64,000 nt of DNA from Rhizobium freirei PRF 81 (lineage in GTDB: Bacteria; Pseudomonadota; Alphaproteobacteria; Rhizobiales; Rhizobiaceae). The DNA lies in assembly GCF_000359745.1 (NCBI RefSeq), contig NZ_AQHN01000006.1:62001-126000 (forward strand), written 5' to 3'. Within the stretch, counting starts at the first letter, position 1. The number at the start of each line of letters is the position of its first letter. The notes below the pieces were generated by a model. The model saw only the letters and a list, made by a program, of their open reading frames with translations, was not told where the DNA came from and made no database searches. Below are positions 8,003 to 17,260 of the stretch, in pieces. The position numbers and the translations under genes are program-made.

Positions 8003-9292
8003 TCATCCCTTGCGCTGCAAGCGGCAGAAAAAGAAGCCGTCGGTATCCGTGGAGGCAGGCGTCAGCGTGATGGTCTTGCCGTCCGAGGAGAGCGGCTGCG
8101 GCGCTTCCTTGCCGAACAGCTTTTCCCAAGAGCTCAGGGTTTCCACCACCTCGAAGTCAGGATTTTGCGCGGCAAAGCGGTTCACCTGCGCTTCGTTCTC
8201 GTCCGGCAGGACCGAGCAGGTCACATAGAGCAGCGAGCCGCCTGGGCGGACGAACTCGCCAGCCTGCGCCAGGGCTTCCTGCTGCTGGCTGGTGCGCTCG
8301 TCGAGATTCTTCTGCGTCAGCCGCCACTTCGTATCGGGTCGCCGCCGCCAGGTGCCCGTGCCGGTGCATGGCGCATCGACCAGAACCTTGTCGAACTTGC
8401 CGCGCAGGGAAAGCAGACCGCTGCGCTCATCATGGACCTGGACATTACGGGTTCCAGCCCGCTTCAGCCGCTCGATGATCGGCGCCAGCCGCCGCCGGTC
8501 GCTGTCATAGGCGTGAACCTGACCCTTGTTATGCATGGCGGCCGACATGGCAAGCGTCTTGCCGCCGCCGCCGGCGCAATAGTCGAGCACCTGATCGCCC
8601 TCTTCGGGCAGGACGAGATCGGCGACGATCTGCGAGCCTTCGTCCTGAACCTCGAACCAGCCCTTCTGGAAGGAAAGTTCTGCGGTGACGTTCGGCAGGC
8701 GGGATGCGCCTTCGCCGGCTGGAATGCGGATGCCGCAACGGGCAATCTTCGATGCCTGCGCGCCTGCACGCTCCAGCGCCTTCACGACCTTGGCGCGGTC
8801 GGCCTTCAGCGAGTTTGCGCGAAGGTCGAGCGTCGGACGTTCGGAAAGAGCCTGCGCTTCGGAAAGCCAGCTGTCACCGAATGCGCGCTGGAAGGAGGGT
8901 TCGACCCATTCCGGGATGTCGCCCTGGATATGAAGGGGCGCGTTTTCGAGCTTGCGGGACGTAAAGGCAGCCAGCGTCTCGGCGCCCGGTGCCTCGGGCG
9001 CGAATTTGTCGCCGTCGAGTTCTGCGGCGAGAGCCTCGGGCGTAAGGCCCCACTGGCGAAAGAGTACGGCATGGGCCAATGCCGAGGGGCTGTCGTCTTC
9101 CATCAGCCAGGCATGGGAAAGTCGCATGCGCAGTGCGTCGTAGACGATATTGCCGATCGCGGCCCTGTCGCCGGAACCGGCGAAGCGATGGGCAAGGCCC
9201 CAATCCTTCAGGGCGTCAGCCACCGGTCGCTTGCGCGTTTCTATATCGGCAAGAACTTCGATGGCCCCCTGCAATCGGCCGCCCAGACGCAT
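8003..9292 (-). CDS. RsmB/NOL1/NOP2-type RNA cytosine-5 methyltransferase
   Basis: This 429-residue, SAM-dependent enzyme is predicted to methylate C5 of cytosine in 16S rRNA or another RNA. The N-terminal third is an RsmB-like helical RNA-binding domain. The methyltransferase domain has the SAM loop DYCAGGGGKT, the catalytic DAPCTGTGTWRRRPD and the second cysteine in TCSVLPDENEAQV. AGGAG lies 9-10 bases before the ATG at 9292. It is shorter at the N terminus than E. coli RsmB, as is usual for this alphaproteobacterial branch, so the exact target base is uncertain. Confidence 0.9.
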   Translation of the reverse strand: MRLGGRLQGAIEVLADIETRKRPVADALKDWGLAHRFAGSGDRAAIGNIVYDALRMRLSHAWLMEDDSPSALAHAVLFRQWGLTPEALAAELDGDKFAPEAPGAETLAAFTSRKLENAPLHIQGDIPEWVEPSFQRAFGDSWLSEAQALSERPTLDLRANSLKADRAKVVKALERAGAQASKIARCGIRIPAGEGASRLPNVTAELSFQKGWFEVQDEGSQIVADLVLPEEGDQVLDYCAGGGGKTLAMSAAMHNKGQVHAYDSDRRRLAPIIERLKRAGTRNVQVHDERSGLLSLRGKFDKVLVDAPCTGTGTWRRRPDTKWRLTQKNLDERTSQQQEALAQAGEFVRPGGSLLYVTCSVLPDENEAQVNRFAAQNPDFEVVETLSSWEKLFGKEAPQPLSSDGKTITLTPASTDTDGFFFCRLQRKG

Positions 9293-9499
9293 TCACTGCT
9301 CTCCTGCTTGCGCATGGCCCGGAGCCTGGTCGGCTCATCGGGAGATCTGCGCCCTGTCAAAACTGCGGACACCTCACCAATCCGCTCGAATATTGCACAT
9401 GGCGGCAGATTGTTGAGATGTCTCAATCGCGTGGTAGCCGCGATTGACCGAGAGAGCAAGCGTCATGCCGATTTGCCGGGCCTTTGCGGCGATCGGCGA

Positions 9500-9868
9500 T
9501 TACTTCGATGCGACGACTTCGTAGCAGACCTTGGCCGTTCCGGAGGCGACCATGCCGATGTTCTGAGCGGCGGCACGGGAGAGATCGAGAACGCGCCCGT
9601 GAATGAAGGGTCCGCGGTCGTTGATGCGAACGACGACGCTGCGACCATTATGCTTGTTGGTGACCCTCAGACGCGTGCCGAAAGCAAGCGAGCGATGGGC
9701 GGCAGTAAGATTTCTGGAACTCATACGTTCCCCGGAAGCAGTCTTGGAGCTTCCTCCGTACCATGAAGCGCCTCCGCAGCCAGCGGATGCAAATGCCGGT
9801 GTCGAAACGACAGAAAAGGAGGCGGATATAGTTGCGGCGATCGCCAAAGAACGTGCGATTTTCTTCAA
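9500..9868 (-). CDS. RlpA-family septal ring lytic transglycosylase
   Basis: This 122-residue exported protein has a signal peptide (ending near TPAFAS) followed directly by the double-psi beta-barrel of RlpA. Conserved segments are [28 protein letters not shown] and the catalytic-site motif [10 protein letters not shown], with LDLS near the end. RlpA proteins cleave naked glycan strands of peptidoglycan at division sites. It lacks the SPOR domain of longer relatives. Two cysteines (GCGG and KVCY) may form a disulfide. It stands alone, with a long AT-rich upstream region. Confidence 0.9.
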   Translation of the reverse strand: MKKIARSLAIAATISASFSVVSTPAFASAGCGGASWYGGSSKTASGERMSSRNLTAAHRSLAFGTRLRVTNKHNGRSVVVRINDRGPFIHGRVLDLSRAAAQNIGMVASGTAKVCYEVVASK

Positions 9869-10263
9869 ACCGTTTTTCCCTCAAGTTATTGAACTTGCGC
9901 CTTGCGTAGGCGGCGGGGCTTAAATCCGGCCAAAAATGGCGAAAAAGTGCCACTACTGATCACGGAATGTTACAGACTGTAACAATTGTGAATCATGACA
10001 AATACTGTGACTATTCAATGGATTTGCTCGGTTATGGAAAAAACCCAACAAAATCAGTTAAAAGTGGAACGATTTTTCCGGAGGCCATGCCACAATGCCG
10101 GAGATCACGAATTTTGGAAAAATAATTTTGCGGCTTTGCCATAATCGTTGCCGCATTTGTGCAATTTTAGAGGCCATTAACCATAATTGCGGGGAAAATT
10201 GAACTAGGCTGGGCGGCCAAGTAGGAATTTTCATGCGATTTCGCTTGGTGGCGAAACCCCTTT
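9869..10263. other. AT-rich region upstream of the RlpA gene
   Basis: This 395-base stretch has no convincing gene. It contains the perfect palindrome at 9968-9984, a TTAACCAT motif at 10177-10184 that resembles a CtrA half-site, and long A/T runs. A reading frame on the minus strand (10058-10291) runs through it but looks non-coding. Confidence 0.5.
9968..9984. promoter_or_regulatory. 17-base perfect palindrome, possible operator
   Basis: TGTTACAG and CTGTAACA flank a central A at 9968-9984, about 100 bases upstream of the RlpA-family start. The dyad symmetry suits a homodimeric regulator, but the regulator is unknown. Confidence 0.45.
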
Positions 10264-11136
10264 TCAGCCGCGCCACCGCCCTGAAGACCATAGTTCCGCG
10301 AGTGACATGCGATACTCTGGGTAGTGGAAGGCAAAGCCGAGCGCGCGCAACTTCGCGTTCGAAACACGCTTGTTCTCGCCATAGAAGGAGCGCGCCATCG
10401 GCGTCAGTTCCGCCGTTTCGAAGGGCTGTTCGGGCGGCGGCTCGACGCCCATGAGGCGGGCCGCTTCCACGATCACGTCCTGCGGCGGTGCGGGCTCGTC
10501 ATCGGTCACATTATATATACCGCCAAGGCCGCGGTCGGACAGGAAGCGGGCGCAGGCGCCGATGTCTTCGACGCGGATGCGGTTGAAAACCTGGTTTGCC
10601 TTGATGAGCCGCCGCGCTGTGCCTTTTTCCAGATTGCAGAACGCGTTTCGCCCCGGACCGTAAATGCCGGCAAGCCTGAGGACGGCGACAGGAAGATCGA
10701 GCCTGATGCCGGCGCGCAGCCAGCCGTCTTCCGCCTCGACCCGCTCGACGGAGCGATCCGCGACCGGATGCAGCGCGGTCTGCTCGCTGACCCAGGCGCC
10801 CTTGTGGTCGCCATAGACGCCGACGGTCGAAAGGTAGCAGATCCATTGCAGCTTCGGCATCAGCGCCTTGAGATTGAGCTGCGCCAGCCGCAGCAGCGGA
10901 TCGCCCGCTTTTCCCGGTGCGATCGATTGCACCAGATGCGTCGCGGACTGAATTGCCTCGGCCAGAGCGGGATCGAGCGTCTTGCCGTCGAAGACGAAGG
11001 CTTCGACGCCTTCCTCCGCCAGCAATGCAGCCTTCTCGGCGGAACGGGTCGTGCCGGTGACGCGAATGCCGGATCCGGCGAAAGCCTTGGCGATGGCCGT
11101 TCCCGAATAGCCGCAACCGAAAATCATCACATGCAT
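10264..11136 (-). CDS. NAD-dependent epimerase/SDR family protein
   Basis: This 290-residue extended-SDR-like protein starts [19 protein letters not shown], a dinucleotide-binding GxGxxG Rossmann motif. YLSTVGVYGDHKG holds the usual YxxxK-type segment in degenerate form, and RLAGIYGPGRN is typical of nucleotide-sugar epimerase relatives. The reaction is unknown. The ATG at 11136 overlaps the TGA of queG by one base and has CAGGGG upstream, so it is translated as the second gene of a queG operon. A start at 11160 was rejected because it lies inside queG. Confidence 0.85.
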   Translation of the reverse strand: MHVMIFGCGYSGTAIAKAFAGSGIRVTGTTRSAEKAALLAEEGVEAFVFDGKTLDPALAEAIQSATHLVQSIAPGKAGDPLLRLAQLNLKALMPKLQWICYLSTVGVYGDHKGAWVSEQTALHPVADRSVERVEAEDGWLRAGIRLDLPVAVLRLAGIYGPGRNAFCNLEKGTARRLIKANQVFNRIRVEDIGACARFLSDRGLGGIYNVTDDEPAPPQDVIVEAARLMGVEPPPEQPFETAELTPMARSFYGENKRVSNAKLRALGFAFHYPEYRMSLAELWSSGRWRG

Positions 11137-12293
11137 CACAACACCCCTGCCAGTTTCCATTCCGCGCGAACCTCTTCGTCCGCTTCGCCATGCCTTTGTG
11201 CCGCAAATGCTCGGAACTCGCCAGCCGTCATCAGCTGCGATAGTGCCCAGACGGCCATTCCCCGCACGACAGGCGATGGATCTTCAGCCAATTCGCGACA
11301 CTTCTCTGTAAGAGAGCGTTCGCGGGAGTTGCCGGCGGCGATGAGGACATTGCGGATAAACCGGTCCCGGCCGATACGCTTCACCGGTGAGCCGCTGAAG
11401 AAAGTGCGGAAGGTCGGATCGTCGAGATCGAGCAGAAAGGCGATAGATGGCTCCTTGAGATCGTCCCGCGCAACCAGCTTCATTTCCGAGGCGGCGCTGG
11501 CGAACTTGTTCCAGGGGCAGACGGCAAGACAGTCGTCGCAGCCGTAGATGCGATTGCCGATCATCGGCCTGAGCTCCGGATCGATCGGCCCCTTGTGCTC
11601 GATGGTCAGATAGGAGATGCAGCGGCGGGCATCGAGCTGATAGGGGGCCGGAAAGGCTGATGTCGGGCAGATGTCGAGACAGGCCCGGCAGGAACCGCAA
11701 TGGTCGACTTCAGGCTGGTCCGGCTCGAGATCGGCCGTGGTGAACATCGAGCCGAGGAACAGCCAGGATCCGAAGGCGCGGCTGACGAGATTGGTATGCT
11801 TGCCCTGCCAGCCGAGGCCGGCGGCACCGGCGAGCGGTTTCTCCATGACCGGCGCGGTATCGACGAAGACCTTGACGTCCTCTTTCGAGCGTGCCGCAAA
11901 GCGTGTGGCGATCTCTTTCAGCCGTCCCTTGATGATATCGTGATAATCGCGGTTCTGCGCATAGACGGAGATCGCCGCCTTGTCTCTCTTGTCCAGAATG
12001 CCGCGCGGATCTTCGTCGGGGCCGTAATTGAGGCCGAAAACGGCAATGGAACGCGTCTCGCTCCAGAGCACGCGCGGATCGGCCCGCCGGTCACGCGTTT
12101 CTTCCATCCAGCCCATGGTGCCGTGGTGGCCCTTGTCAAGAAACTGGCCGAGCCTGACGGCAGCCTCGGGAATGGCGTCCGGGCGGGTGATGCGGCAGAG
12201 ATCGAAGCCCTGAGCGCGTGCCTCTTCGCGCAGGAAGGCGGTCAGCGCGCTTCGTCGCTTGTTGGCTCTTTCCGTTTCACGATCCTCGGGCAT
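11136..12293 (-). CDS. queG: epoxyqueuosine reductase
   Basis: QueG catalyses the last step of queuosine synthesis in tRNA, reducing epoxyqueuosine with cobalamin and two [4Fe-4S] clusters. The 385-residue protein carries both cluster motifs, [13 protein letters not shown] and [13 protein letters not shown], in the central region, and the family segments GLNYGPDED and [15 protein letters not shown]-like C-terminal part follows, as expected for full-length QueG. It is cotranscribed with the downstream epimerase. Confidence 0.95.
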   Translation of the reverse strand: MPEDRETERANKRRSALTAFLREEARAQGFDLCRITRPDAIPEAAVRLGQFLDKGHHGTMGWMEETRDRRADPRVLWSETRSIAVFGLNYGPDEDPRGILDKRDKAAISVYAQNRDYHDIIKGRLKEIATRFAARSKEDVKVFVDTAPVMEKPLAGAAGLGWQGKHTNLVSRAFGSWLFLGSMFTTADLEPDQPEVDHCGSCRACLDICPTSAFPAPYQLDARRCISYLTIEHKGPIDPELRPMIGNRIYGCDDCLAVCPWNKFASAASEMKLVARDDLKEPSIAFLLDLDDPTFRTFFSGSPVKRIGRDRFIRNVLIAAGNSRERSLTEKCRELAEDPSPVVRGMAVWALSQLMTAGEFRAFAAQRHGEADEEVRAEWKLAGVL

Positions 12294-12307
12294 GACGAGC
12301 CCTCGTT

Positions 12308-12410
12308 AGAGCAATTCCAGCAAAAGTGCGCAGCGGTTTTGCGTCCGGATTTGCGAGAAAACAAAAAGACGAAGCATTTCCGCAACTCCGCTCAAAACGA
12401 AAATACTCTA
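12308..12410. repeat. second-family palindromic repeat, copy 1 (longest)
   Basis: The element starts TAGAGCAATTCCAG and ends in CTCTA, giving short terminal inverted repeats. Its core, with AAAGTGCGCAGCGGTTTTGCGTCCGG, recurs at 34518, 39740, 45775 and 49293. Its right end contains the TAG stop (12410-12408) of the GST gene. It fills the gap between the GST gene and queG. Confidence 0.8.
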
Positions 12411-13100
12411 GAAATCCAGATCGGCGTAGTGCGAAACCGGAGTGACACCGCGCACGCGTTCCGCCAGGATCGGCCGGAAGGACGGGCGCGACTTCAGGCG
12501 CTGATACCATTCCTTGGCGATCGGGGACTCCGTCCAGTCGATCTCTCCGAGATAGTCTAGCACGGAAATCGAGGCCGCCGCCGCAAGATCGGCATAGCTC
12601 AGCCGGTCGCCCGCGAGCCACTGCCGGGAGCCGGCCAGCCAGGACAGATACTTCATATGCTGGCGGATATTGCCGCGCGCCATCCGCATCACCTTGGAAT
12701 CAGGCGCGCCGCCGCCCTGTTCGGCGGTCATCTGCAGCTTGAAGACGCGTTCGCGCGTCAGCGGCCGCGTAACGTCCTGCTCCATCTTCTGCATGAACCA
12801 TTCCGTCAGCCGGCGAATTTCGGCGCGCTGGAACGGGTCTTCGGCCAGAAGCCGGCGATCCCGCTTCAAGACGCCGTGCGTCTCGTCGAGATATTCGGAA
12901 ATGACGGTTGCGCCACAGAGTGCCCGCATACTGTCATCGACATAGACGGGCAGGGTTCCGGCCGGGTTGAGCGCCAGGAAATCGCGGCGCTTTTCCCATG
13001 TCTGCTCGTCGATCAATTCCGTCTGATAGCCGTATTCGGTCAGGATCAGCCGGACGAACCGTGATGAAGATGACATGGGGTGATGATAAAGCGTCGGCAT
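12408..13100 (-). CDS. glutathione S-transferase family protein
   Basis: This 230-residue cytosolic protein has an N-terminal thioredoxin-like domain (residues 1-80), with LYHHPMSSSSRFVRL at the glutathione site and the NPAGTLPVYVDD cis-proline loop. An all-helical C-terminal domain with GDRLSYADLAAAASISVLDYLG follows. It resembles the GST family of Rhizobiales; the substrate is unknown. The start at 13100 begins right at the fold; an upstream start at 13166 would add a tail without similarity. Its TAG stop lies inside a palindromic repeat. Confidence 0.9.
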   Translation of the reverse strand: MPTLYHHPMSSSSRFVRLILTEYGYQTELIDEQTWEKRRDFLALNPAGTLPVYVDDSMRALCGATVISEYLDETHGVLKRDRRLLAEDPFQRAEIRRLTEWFMQKMEQDVTRPLTRERVFKLQMTAEQGGGAPDSKVMRMARGNIRQHMKYLSWLAGSRQWLAGDRLSYADLAAAASISVLDYLGEIDWTESPIAKEWYQRLKSRPSFRPILAERVRGVTPVSHYADLDF

Positions 13101-13249
13101 TGCTACTCGGGTGTTTCTGATTGGTGCTACGGAGTTTTTAGGTCGCGATTCTGCGGCCCTAGTCATTTGTCATCGGTTGAAGCTATAGGATCTTGGCCTA
13201 GTTTGCACAAGCGAATCGGGCCGCCCTGCCGTTTGACAAAGGACACGAT

Positions 13250-14047
13250 ATGGCTGAACAAATTATTATCGCGCTGGTTTTAGGCCTTGTGGAGGGGCTT
13301 ACGGAGTTCATTCCGGTCTCCTCCACCGGACATTTGATATTGCTCGGACATTTCCTCGGCTTCAAGGAAGCCGCTACTTTCGACGTTCTCATCCAGCTCG
13401 GTGCAATCCTCGCGATCCTGCTCGTCTATTTCAACCGGCTCGTCCAGATCGCCAAGGCGCTGCCCGTCAGCGTCAAGGCCCGCCATTTCGTCTTGGCCGT
13501 CCTCTTCAGCTTTCTGCCGGCCGCCGTCATCGGCGCGCTTGCCCATGATTTCATCAAGACCGTGCTGTTCGACTCGCCGAAGGTCGTCTGTATTTCACTA
13601 ATCCTCGGCGGCATCGTCCTGCTCGTTGTCGACAGGATCAAGTTCAAGCCCAAATATAACAGCGCCTACGAGTTCTCCTGGCCGATGGCGATCAAGATCG
13701 GCTTTTTTCAGTGCCTGGCCATGATTCCGGGAACGTCGCGTTCGGGCTCCACCATCGTCGGAGCGCTGTTGCTCGGTGCCGACAAGCGTTCGGCCGCCGA
13801 GTTTTCCTTCTTCCTCGCCATGCCCACCATGGCGGGCGCTTTTGCACTGGATCTCTGGAAGAGCCGTCACGATCTGAGCACGGACCAAGGCCTGCTGATC
13901 GTCATCGGTTTCGTCACCGCCTTCATATCGGCGCTATTCGTCGTCCGGGCGTTGCTCGATTTTGTCTCCCGCCGCGGCTACGCTCCTTTCGCATGGTGGC
14001 GTATCGCCGTCGGCACGGTCGGATTGATCGGACTCTATTTCGGCTGA
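13250..14047 (+). CDS. uppP: undecaprenyl-diphosphatase
   Basis: UppP (BacA) dephosphorylates undecaprenyl diphosphate in the inner membrane, recycling the lipid carrier for peptidoglycan and polysaccharide synthesis. The 265-residue protein has the two signature motifs [15 protein letters not shown] near residue 15 and [10 protein letters not shown] near 160, with about eight membrane segments. AAGGAC lies upstream of the ATG at 13250. It is a single gene with its own terminator, transcribed divergently from the GST gene. Confidence 0.97.
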   Translation: MAEQIIIALVLGLVEGLTEFIPVSSTGHLILLGHFLGFKEAATFDVLIQLGAILAILLVYFNRLVQIAKALPVSVKARHFVLAVLFSFLPAAVIGALAHDFIKTVLFDSPKVVCISLILGGIVLLVVDRIKFKPKYNSAYEFSWPMAIKIGFFQCLAMIPGTSRSGSTIVGALLLGADKRSAAEFSFFLAMPTMAGAFALDLWKSRHDLSTDQGLLIVIGFVTAFISALFVVRALLDFVSRRGYAPFAWWRIAVGTVGLIGLYFG

Positions 14048-14083
14048 TGCAGCCCGTCCGCTACCGCAATCCCGGAGACAGAT

Positions 14084-14108
14084 AAGGCCGGTGGGAACCG
14101 GCCTTTTT
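14084..14108. terminator. rho-independent terminator after uppP
   Basis: GGCCGGT (14086-14092) pairs with ACCGGCC (14097-14103) around a GGGA loop and is followed by five T on the plus strand and preceded by AA. It ends uppP and may also serve the convergent small gene at 14117-14278. Confidence 0.9.
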
Positions 14109-14116
14109 CATGCCTG

Positions 14117-14278
14117 TCAATTCGAGGAGGCGTTGATTGAGCCCGTCGTACAGGGGTCGACGCCGTAGGCCGGCGCACATTCGCCCTTCACCGAAGCGAT
14201 GCTGCCGCGGGCGACGAAAGAGCCTGCGAGAATCACCAGTGCCGCGCACGCAAACAAAAGCGCGATAGACTTGCCCAT
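14117..14278 (-). CDS. small secreted hypothetical protein, 53 residues
   Basis: The frame reads MGKSIALLFACAALVILAGS, then FVARG and a hydrophilic tail with two cysteines (KGEC and DPC) ending INASSN. The N terminus is a clear signal peptide or membrane anchor, so the tail likely reaches the periplasm. GGAAAGG sits about 10 bases before the ATG. The gene ends just inside the uppP terminator. No function is recognised; it was found by reading the strand directly. Confidence 0.6.
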   Translation of the reverse strand: MGKSIALLFACAALVILAGSFVARGSIASVKGECAPAYGVDPCTTGSINASSN

Positions 14279-14507
14279 CGAAAAATGCCTTTCCGCAGAA
14301 GTGTGAAGCGCGCCACGAACGGTTCGTTATGCAAGCTCGCGACGCGCGGCTGTGTTAGTCAGTGAAGTGAGCAATAGCAATAAATCTTCATATTAAATTT
14401 GACGTTAATGCGACTATTTCCGCACTGCGTCTTTTAGGCAACGCTAAGCTGTGCATCACGGGGCTCCAGCAAGCCTGAACCGCCCGATTTCTGCTTTTTC
14501 AGGCAAT

Positions 14508-14540
14508 AAAAACGCCGCCCGGGGAGACCGCGGGGCGCTT
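14508..14540 (-). terminator. terminator after the NDUFA9-like gene
   Basis: On the minus strand a GC-rich hairpin (GCGCCCCGCGG pairing with CCGGGCGGCG in part) is followed by five T. It lies 24 bases after the stop of the gene ending at 14564. Confidence 0.7.
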
Positions 14541-14563
14541 GAATTTCATGAATTTCCGAATCG

Positions 14564-15544
14564 TCAGGCCGCTTTGCCCGAGCCGGTGAACTGACCCTGC
14601 GGGCGATAACGCACGAGATAGGACGGCAGCACCGAGACGAGAAGCGTCGGCAGCAGGCCGATTCCTGTCAGCGTGCGTCCTTCCGCTTCCGCCTGCTTGG
14701 AAACGACGTTGTCGCTCTTCAGCAGCGTCACCTGATCGGCGGTGATCGGCGGCTTGATGAGCGGCACCAGCGAAGCGATCGAGCCGATCAGCGAAGCCAG
14801 GCCGAAGGGGATGGAGACGAGCGTCTTCTTGCGGCTGATGACCGAAAGCGTGGTCTCGAGACAGTCGCGGAAGGACAGCACTTCCGGGCCGCCGAGCTCA
14901 TAGGTCGTGCCGGCCTTCAGCTTGCCGTCGACGCTGCGGGCAACGGTTTCGGCGATATCCTCGACGTAAACGGGCTGGAACTTCGTCTTGCCGCCGCCGA
15001 TCAGCGGCAGGAACGGCGCCGTGCGGGACATGTCGGCGAACTTGTTGAAGAACTCGTCTTCCGGTCCGAAGACGATCGAGGGGCGCAGGATGACAGCGTC
15101 CGGCTTGATCGACAGAACGGCTGCTTCGGCGCGAGCCTTGGTGCGTGCATAGGCCGAAGCCGAGCTGGCGTCGGCACCGAGCGCCGAAATATGCGTCAGC
15201 GAAGCGCCGACGCCGCGCGCTGCTTCCGCGATGGCCTTGGCACCGAATTCCTGTACGGCTTCGAAGGTGTTGCGGCCGCTTGCGGCGAGGATGCCGACGC
15301 AGTTGACGACATGCTGCGCGCCTTCGACGGCACGGTCGATGGAATTGCGATAGCGCACGTTAGCCTGAACGATCGAAATCTGGCCGAGATTGCCGAGCGG
15401 CTGCAAAAAACCGGCAAGGTCGGGGCGGCGCACGGCGACACGGATGCGATATCCGCGCTTTGCAAGCGCACGCACGACATGCCGCCCGATGAAGCCTGAT
15501 CCTCCGAACACGGTCACGAGCGGCGGGAGGTTGGACAGGGTCAT
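14564..15544 (-). CDS. complex I NDUFA9 subunit-family NAD(P)-binding protein
   Basis: This 326-residue atypical SDR has a Rossmann motif VTVFGGSGFIGRHVVRAL at residues 9-26. The motif HISALGADASSASAYARTKARAE and the segment RPSIVFGPEDEFFN place it in the NDUFA9/Ycf39-like group, related to an accessory subunit of respiratory complex I. A hydrophobic stretch (FGLASLIGSIASLVPLI) may bind membrane. It has a good GGAG before the ATG. It stands alone, with a terminator behind it. A role in complex I assembly or quinone-linked metabolism is inferred. Confidence 0.88.
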   Translation of the reverse strand: MTLSNLPPLVTVFGGSGFIGRHVVRALAKRGYRIRVAVRRPDLAGFLQPLGNLGQISIVQANVRYRNSIDRAVEGAQHVVNCVGILAASGRNTFEAVQEFGAKAIAEAARGVGASLTHISALGADASSASAYARTKARAEAAVLSIKPDAVILRPSIVFGPEDEFFNKFADMSRTAPFLPLIGGGKTKFQPVYVEDIAETVARSVDGKLKAGTTYELGGPEVLSFRDCLETTLSVISRKKTLVSIPFGLASLIGSIASLVPLIKPPITADQVTLLKSDNVVSKQAEAEGRTLTGIGLLPTLLVSVLPSYLVRYRPQGQFTGSGKAA

Positions 15545-15655
15545 GGCAGGCTCCTCGAAAGGCTTTGATTGGGCTTATCTGGTTTCGTCTTAGCCGATCC
15601 GAGCGCTGAGGTGAAGTGCTATCGCGCTGCATTGCAGCGTCGCGTTTCGAAGGGT

Positions 15656-15943
15656 TTAGACCCCCTCGACGACGACCATTTCAGCGTCCGCCACCTGCTG
15701 ACGGATTTTGGCGGCGATCTGGTATTCCGGCGAGTTGTAGCAATCGACGGCGTGTTGCAGCGACGGAAACTCGATCACCACGTTGCGGCCGCGTGCCTGT
15801 CCCTCAAGCGGCGTGAACGCACCGCCGCGGGCAAGGAAATTCGCGCCGTACTTTTCGAAGGCCGGCTTGGCGGCGGCGACATAGTCCTTGTAGCGCTCGA
15901 CGTCGCGGACATCCACGCGCGCGATCCAATATCCCTTTGCCAT
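15656..15943 (-). CDS. DUF1330 domain protein
   Basis: This 95-residue protein, starting MAKGYWIARVDVRD, is a DUF1330 member with a dimeric alpha-beta ferredoxin-like barrel fold. Segments YKDYVAAAKPAFEKYGANFLARGG and VVIEFPS are typical. It is cytoplasmic with unknown reaction. It follows pyrF on the minus strand with a 27-base gap, so cotranscription is likely. Confidence 0.88.
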   Translation of the reverse strand: MAKGYWIARVDVRDVERYKDYVAAAKPAFEKYGANFLARGGAFTPLEGQARGRNVVIEFPSLQHAVDCYNSPEYQIAAKIRQQVADAEMVVVEGV

Positions 15944-15970
15944 ATCTTCCTCCCTGCTTGTTTCGGTATC

Positions 15971-16663
15971 TCAGAGCGCGGCGTCCATCTCGGCGAGGAT
16001 GGCGCGGGCGGCCTCCTTCGGATCGGCTGCCTTGACGATCGGCCGGGCGACGACCAGATGGCTCGATCCGGCCTTGATGGCGGCGGCCGGGGTCATCACC
16101 CGCTTCTGGTCGCCCTTGTCGCTGCCGGCCGGACGGATGCCGGGGGTGACCAGCGCCATATCGGGTCCAATGATCTTGCGGACCGCGGCAGACTCTTCCG
16201 CCGAACAGACGATACCGCCCATGCCGGCGAGATGCGCCTGTTCGGCACGGCGCAGCACCAGCGTATGCGGATCATATTCATAGCCGGCGGCGATCAGGTC
16301 TTCCTCGTCCATCGATGTCAGAACGGTGACGCCGAGCAGGCACAGGTCAGACCCCTTGGCGGCCTCGACGGCCGCCTTCATCGCTTTCGGATAGGCGTGC
16401 AGCGTCAGCATCGACATGCCCATCTTGACGATGTTCTCCACCCCGGAGGCCACCGTGTTGTCGATGTCGAGCAGCTTCATGTCGAGGAAGATCTTCTTGC
16501 CGTCGGCGGCAAGGTCGCGTGCAAACTCAAGGCCGCCGGCAAAGGCGAGCTGATAGCCGATCTTGTAGTAGAGGATATCGTCGCCGAGCGCGCCGACCAC
16601 TTTTTCGGCCTCCTGAAGGTTTGGAACATCCAGTCCAACGATCAAGCGGTCGCGTGCGGTCAT
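15971..16663 (-). CDS. pyrF: orotidine 5'-phosphate decarboxylase
   Basis: PyrF converts orotidine monophosphate to UMP, the last step of pyrimidine synthesis, in the cytoplasm. The 230-residue barrel shows the catalytic [11 protein letters not shown] near residue 60 and the C-terminal phosphate loop region with VTPGIRP and VVARPI. The start at 16663 gives [14 protein letters not shown]; a start at 16726 would extend into the upstream histidine phosphatase. It begins 1 base after that gene's stop, so the two are coupled. Confidence 0.96.
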   Translation of the reverse strand: MTARDRLIVGLDVPNLQEAEKVVGALGDDILYYKIGYQLAFAGGLEFARDLAADGKKIFLDMKLLDIDNTVASGVENIVKMGMSMLTLHAYPKAMKAAVEAAKGSDLCLLGVTVLTSMDEEDLIAAGYEYDPHTLVLRRAEQAHLAGMGGIVCSAEESAAVRKIIGPDMALVTPGIRPAGSDKGDQKRVMTPAAAIKAGSSHLVVARPIVKAADPKEAARAILAEMDAAL

Positions 16664-16664
16664 C

Positions 16665-17252
16665 TCAAGCCCATCCCATCCAGTCTTCCATGGGTGTCCA
16701 GTCGCACGAGATCGTGCGCTTCGCAAGATCGAAACAGAAAAGATTGCCGCCGCCTGGCGGCTGGTCGCCTTGCCGCGCGATCGGCTTTCCCTCGAGATGG
16801 CATTTCAACAGTGTGCCGACACCGCCATGGCCGACGAAGGCGATCGGCACCCGCGGATCATGTCGGGCAAGAACGGCCTCGACATTGGAGACGATCCTTG
16901 TCTGCGCGTCGATCGCACGTTCCCAGCCTTTGAAGCTCTCGTACGGATTGGCGAAGAACCAGTCGGCGGCTTTCTCAAACTCCGGCGGTGGCAGAAAACC
17001 CGTGGCGCTGCGATCGTTTTCATGCGTGGCCTCGATGATTTCGATCGGGGCGCCGCTTGTCGCAGCCAGGATTTCGGCCGTTTCTATCGCCTTGCGTTCG
17101 CCGCTCGAGACGATCAGGCCAAGCTGATGCGCCCACGAACGGGTTGCCGCCACCCGTGCTCTCGCCGCACCAACCTCGGAAAGCCCCCATTCCGGCACAG
17201 GAATGTCAGCGTCGATCCGCACCTGCGGATGCGTAATATAAAGTGCGTACAT
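16665..17252 (-). CDS. histidine phosphatase family protein with altered N-terminal motif
   Basis: This 195-residue protein belongs to the phosphoglycerate-mutase-like fold. [14 protein letters not shown] and [13 protein letters not shown] correspond to the second arginine region and second histidine. The usual N-terminal RHG reads THP (YITHPQV), so the arginine next to the catalytic histidine is replaced by threonine. The histidine itself is kept, so activity may persist. It lies in an operon between pmtA and pyrF, 8 bases from pmtA's end. The substrate is unknown. Confidence 0.85.
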   Translation of the reverse strand: MYALYITHPQVRIDADIPVPEWGLSEVGAARARVAATRSWAHQLGLIVSSGERKAIETAEILAATSGAPIEIIEATHENDRSATGFLPPPEFEKAADWFFANPYESFKGWERAIDAQTRIVSNVEAVLARHDPRVPIAFVGHGGVGTLLKCHLEGKPIARQGDQPPGGGNLFCFDLAKRTISCDWTPMEDWMGWA

Positions 17253-17260
17253 GGATCGCC

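Noticed and set aside
7796..9766. 656-codon open frame opposite the RsmB-type gene
   Set aside because: Shadow frame; the minus strand carries clear RsmB motifs.
10058..10291. 77-codon frame in the AT-rich region before the RlpA gene
   Set aside because: No ribosome-binding site or domain, overlaps a real gene end, and the residue pattern looks non-coding.
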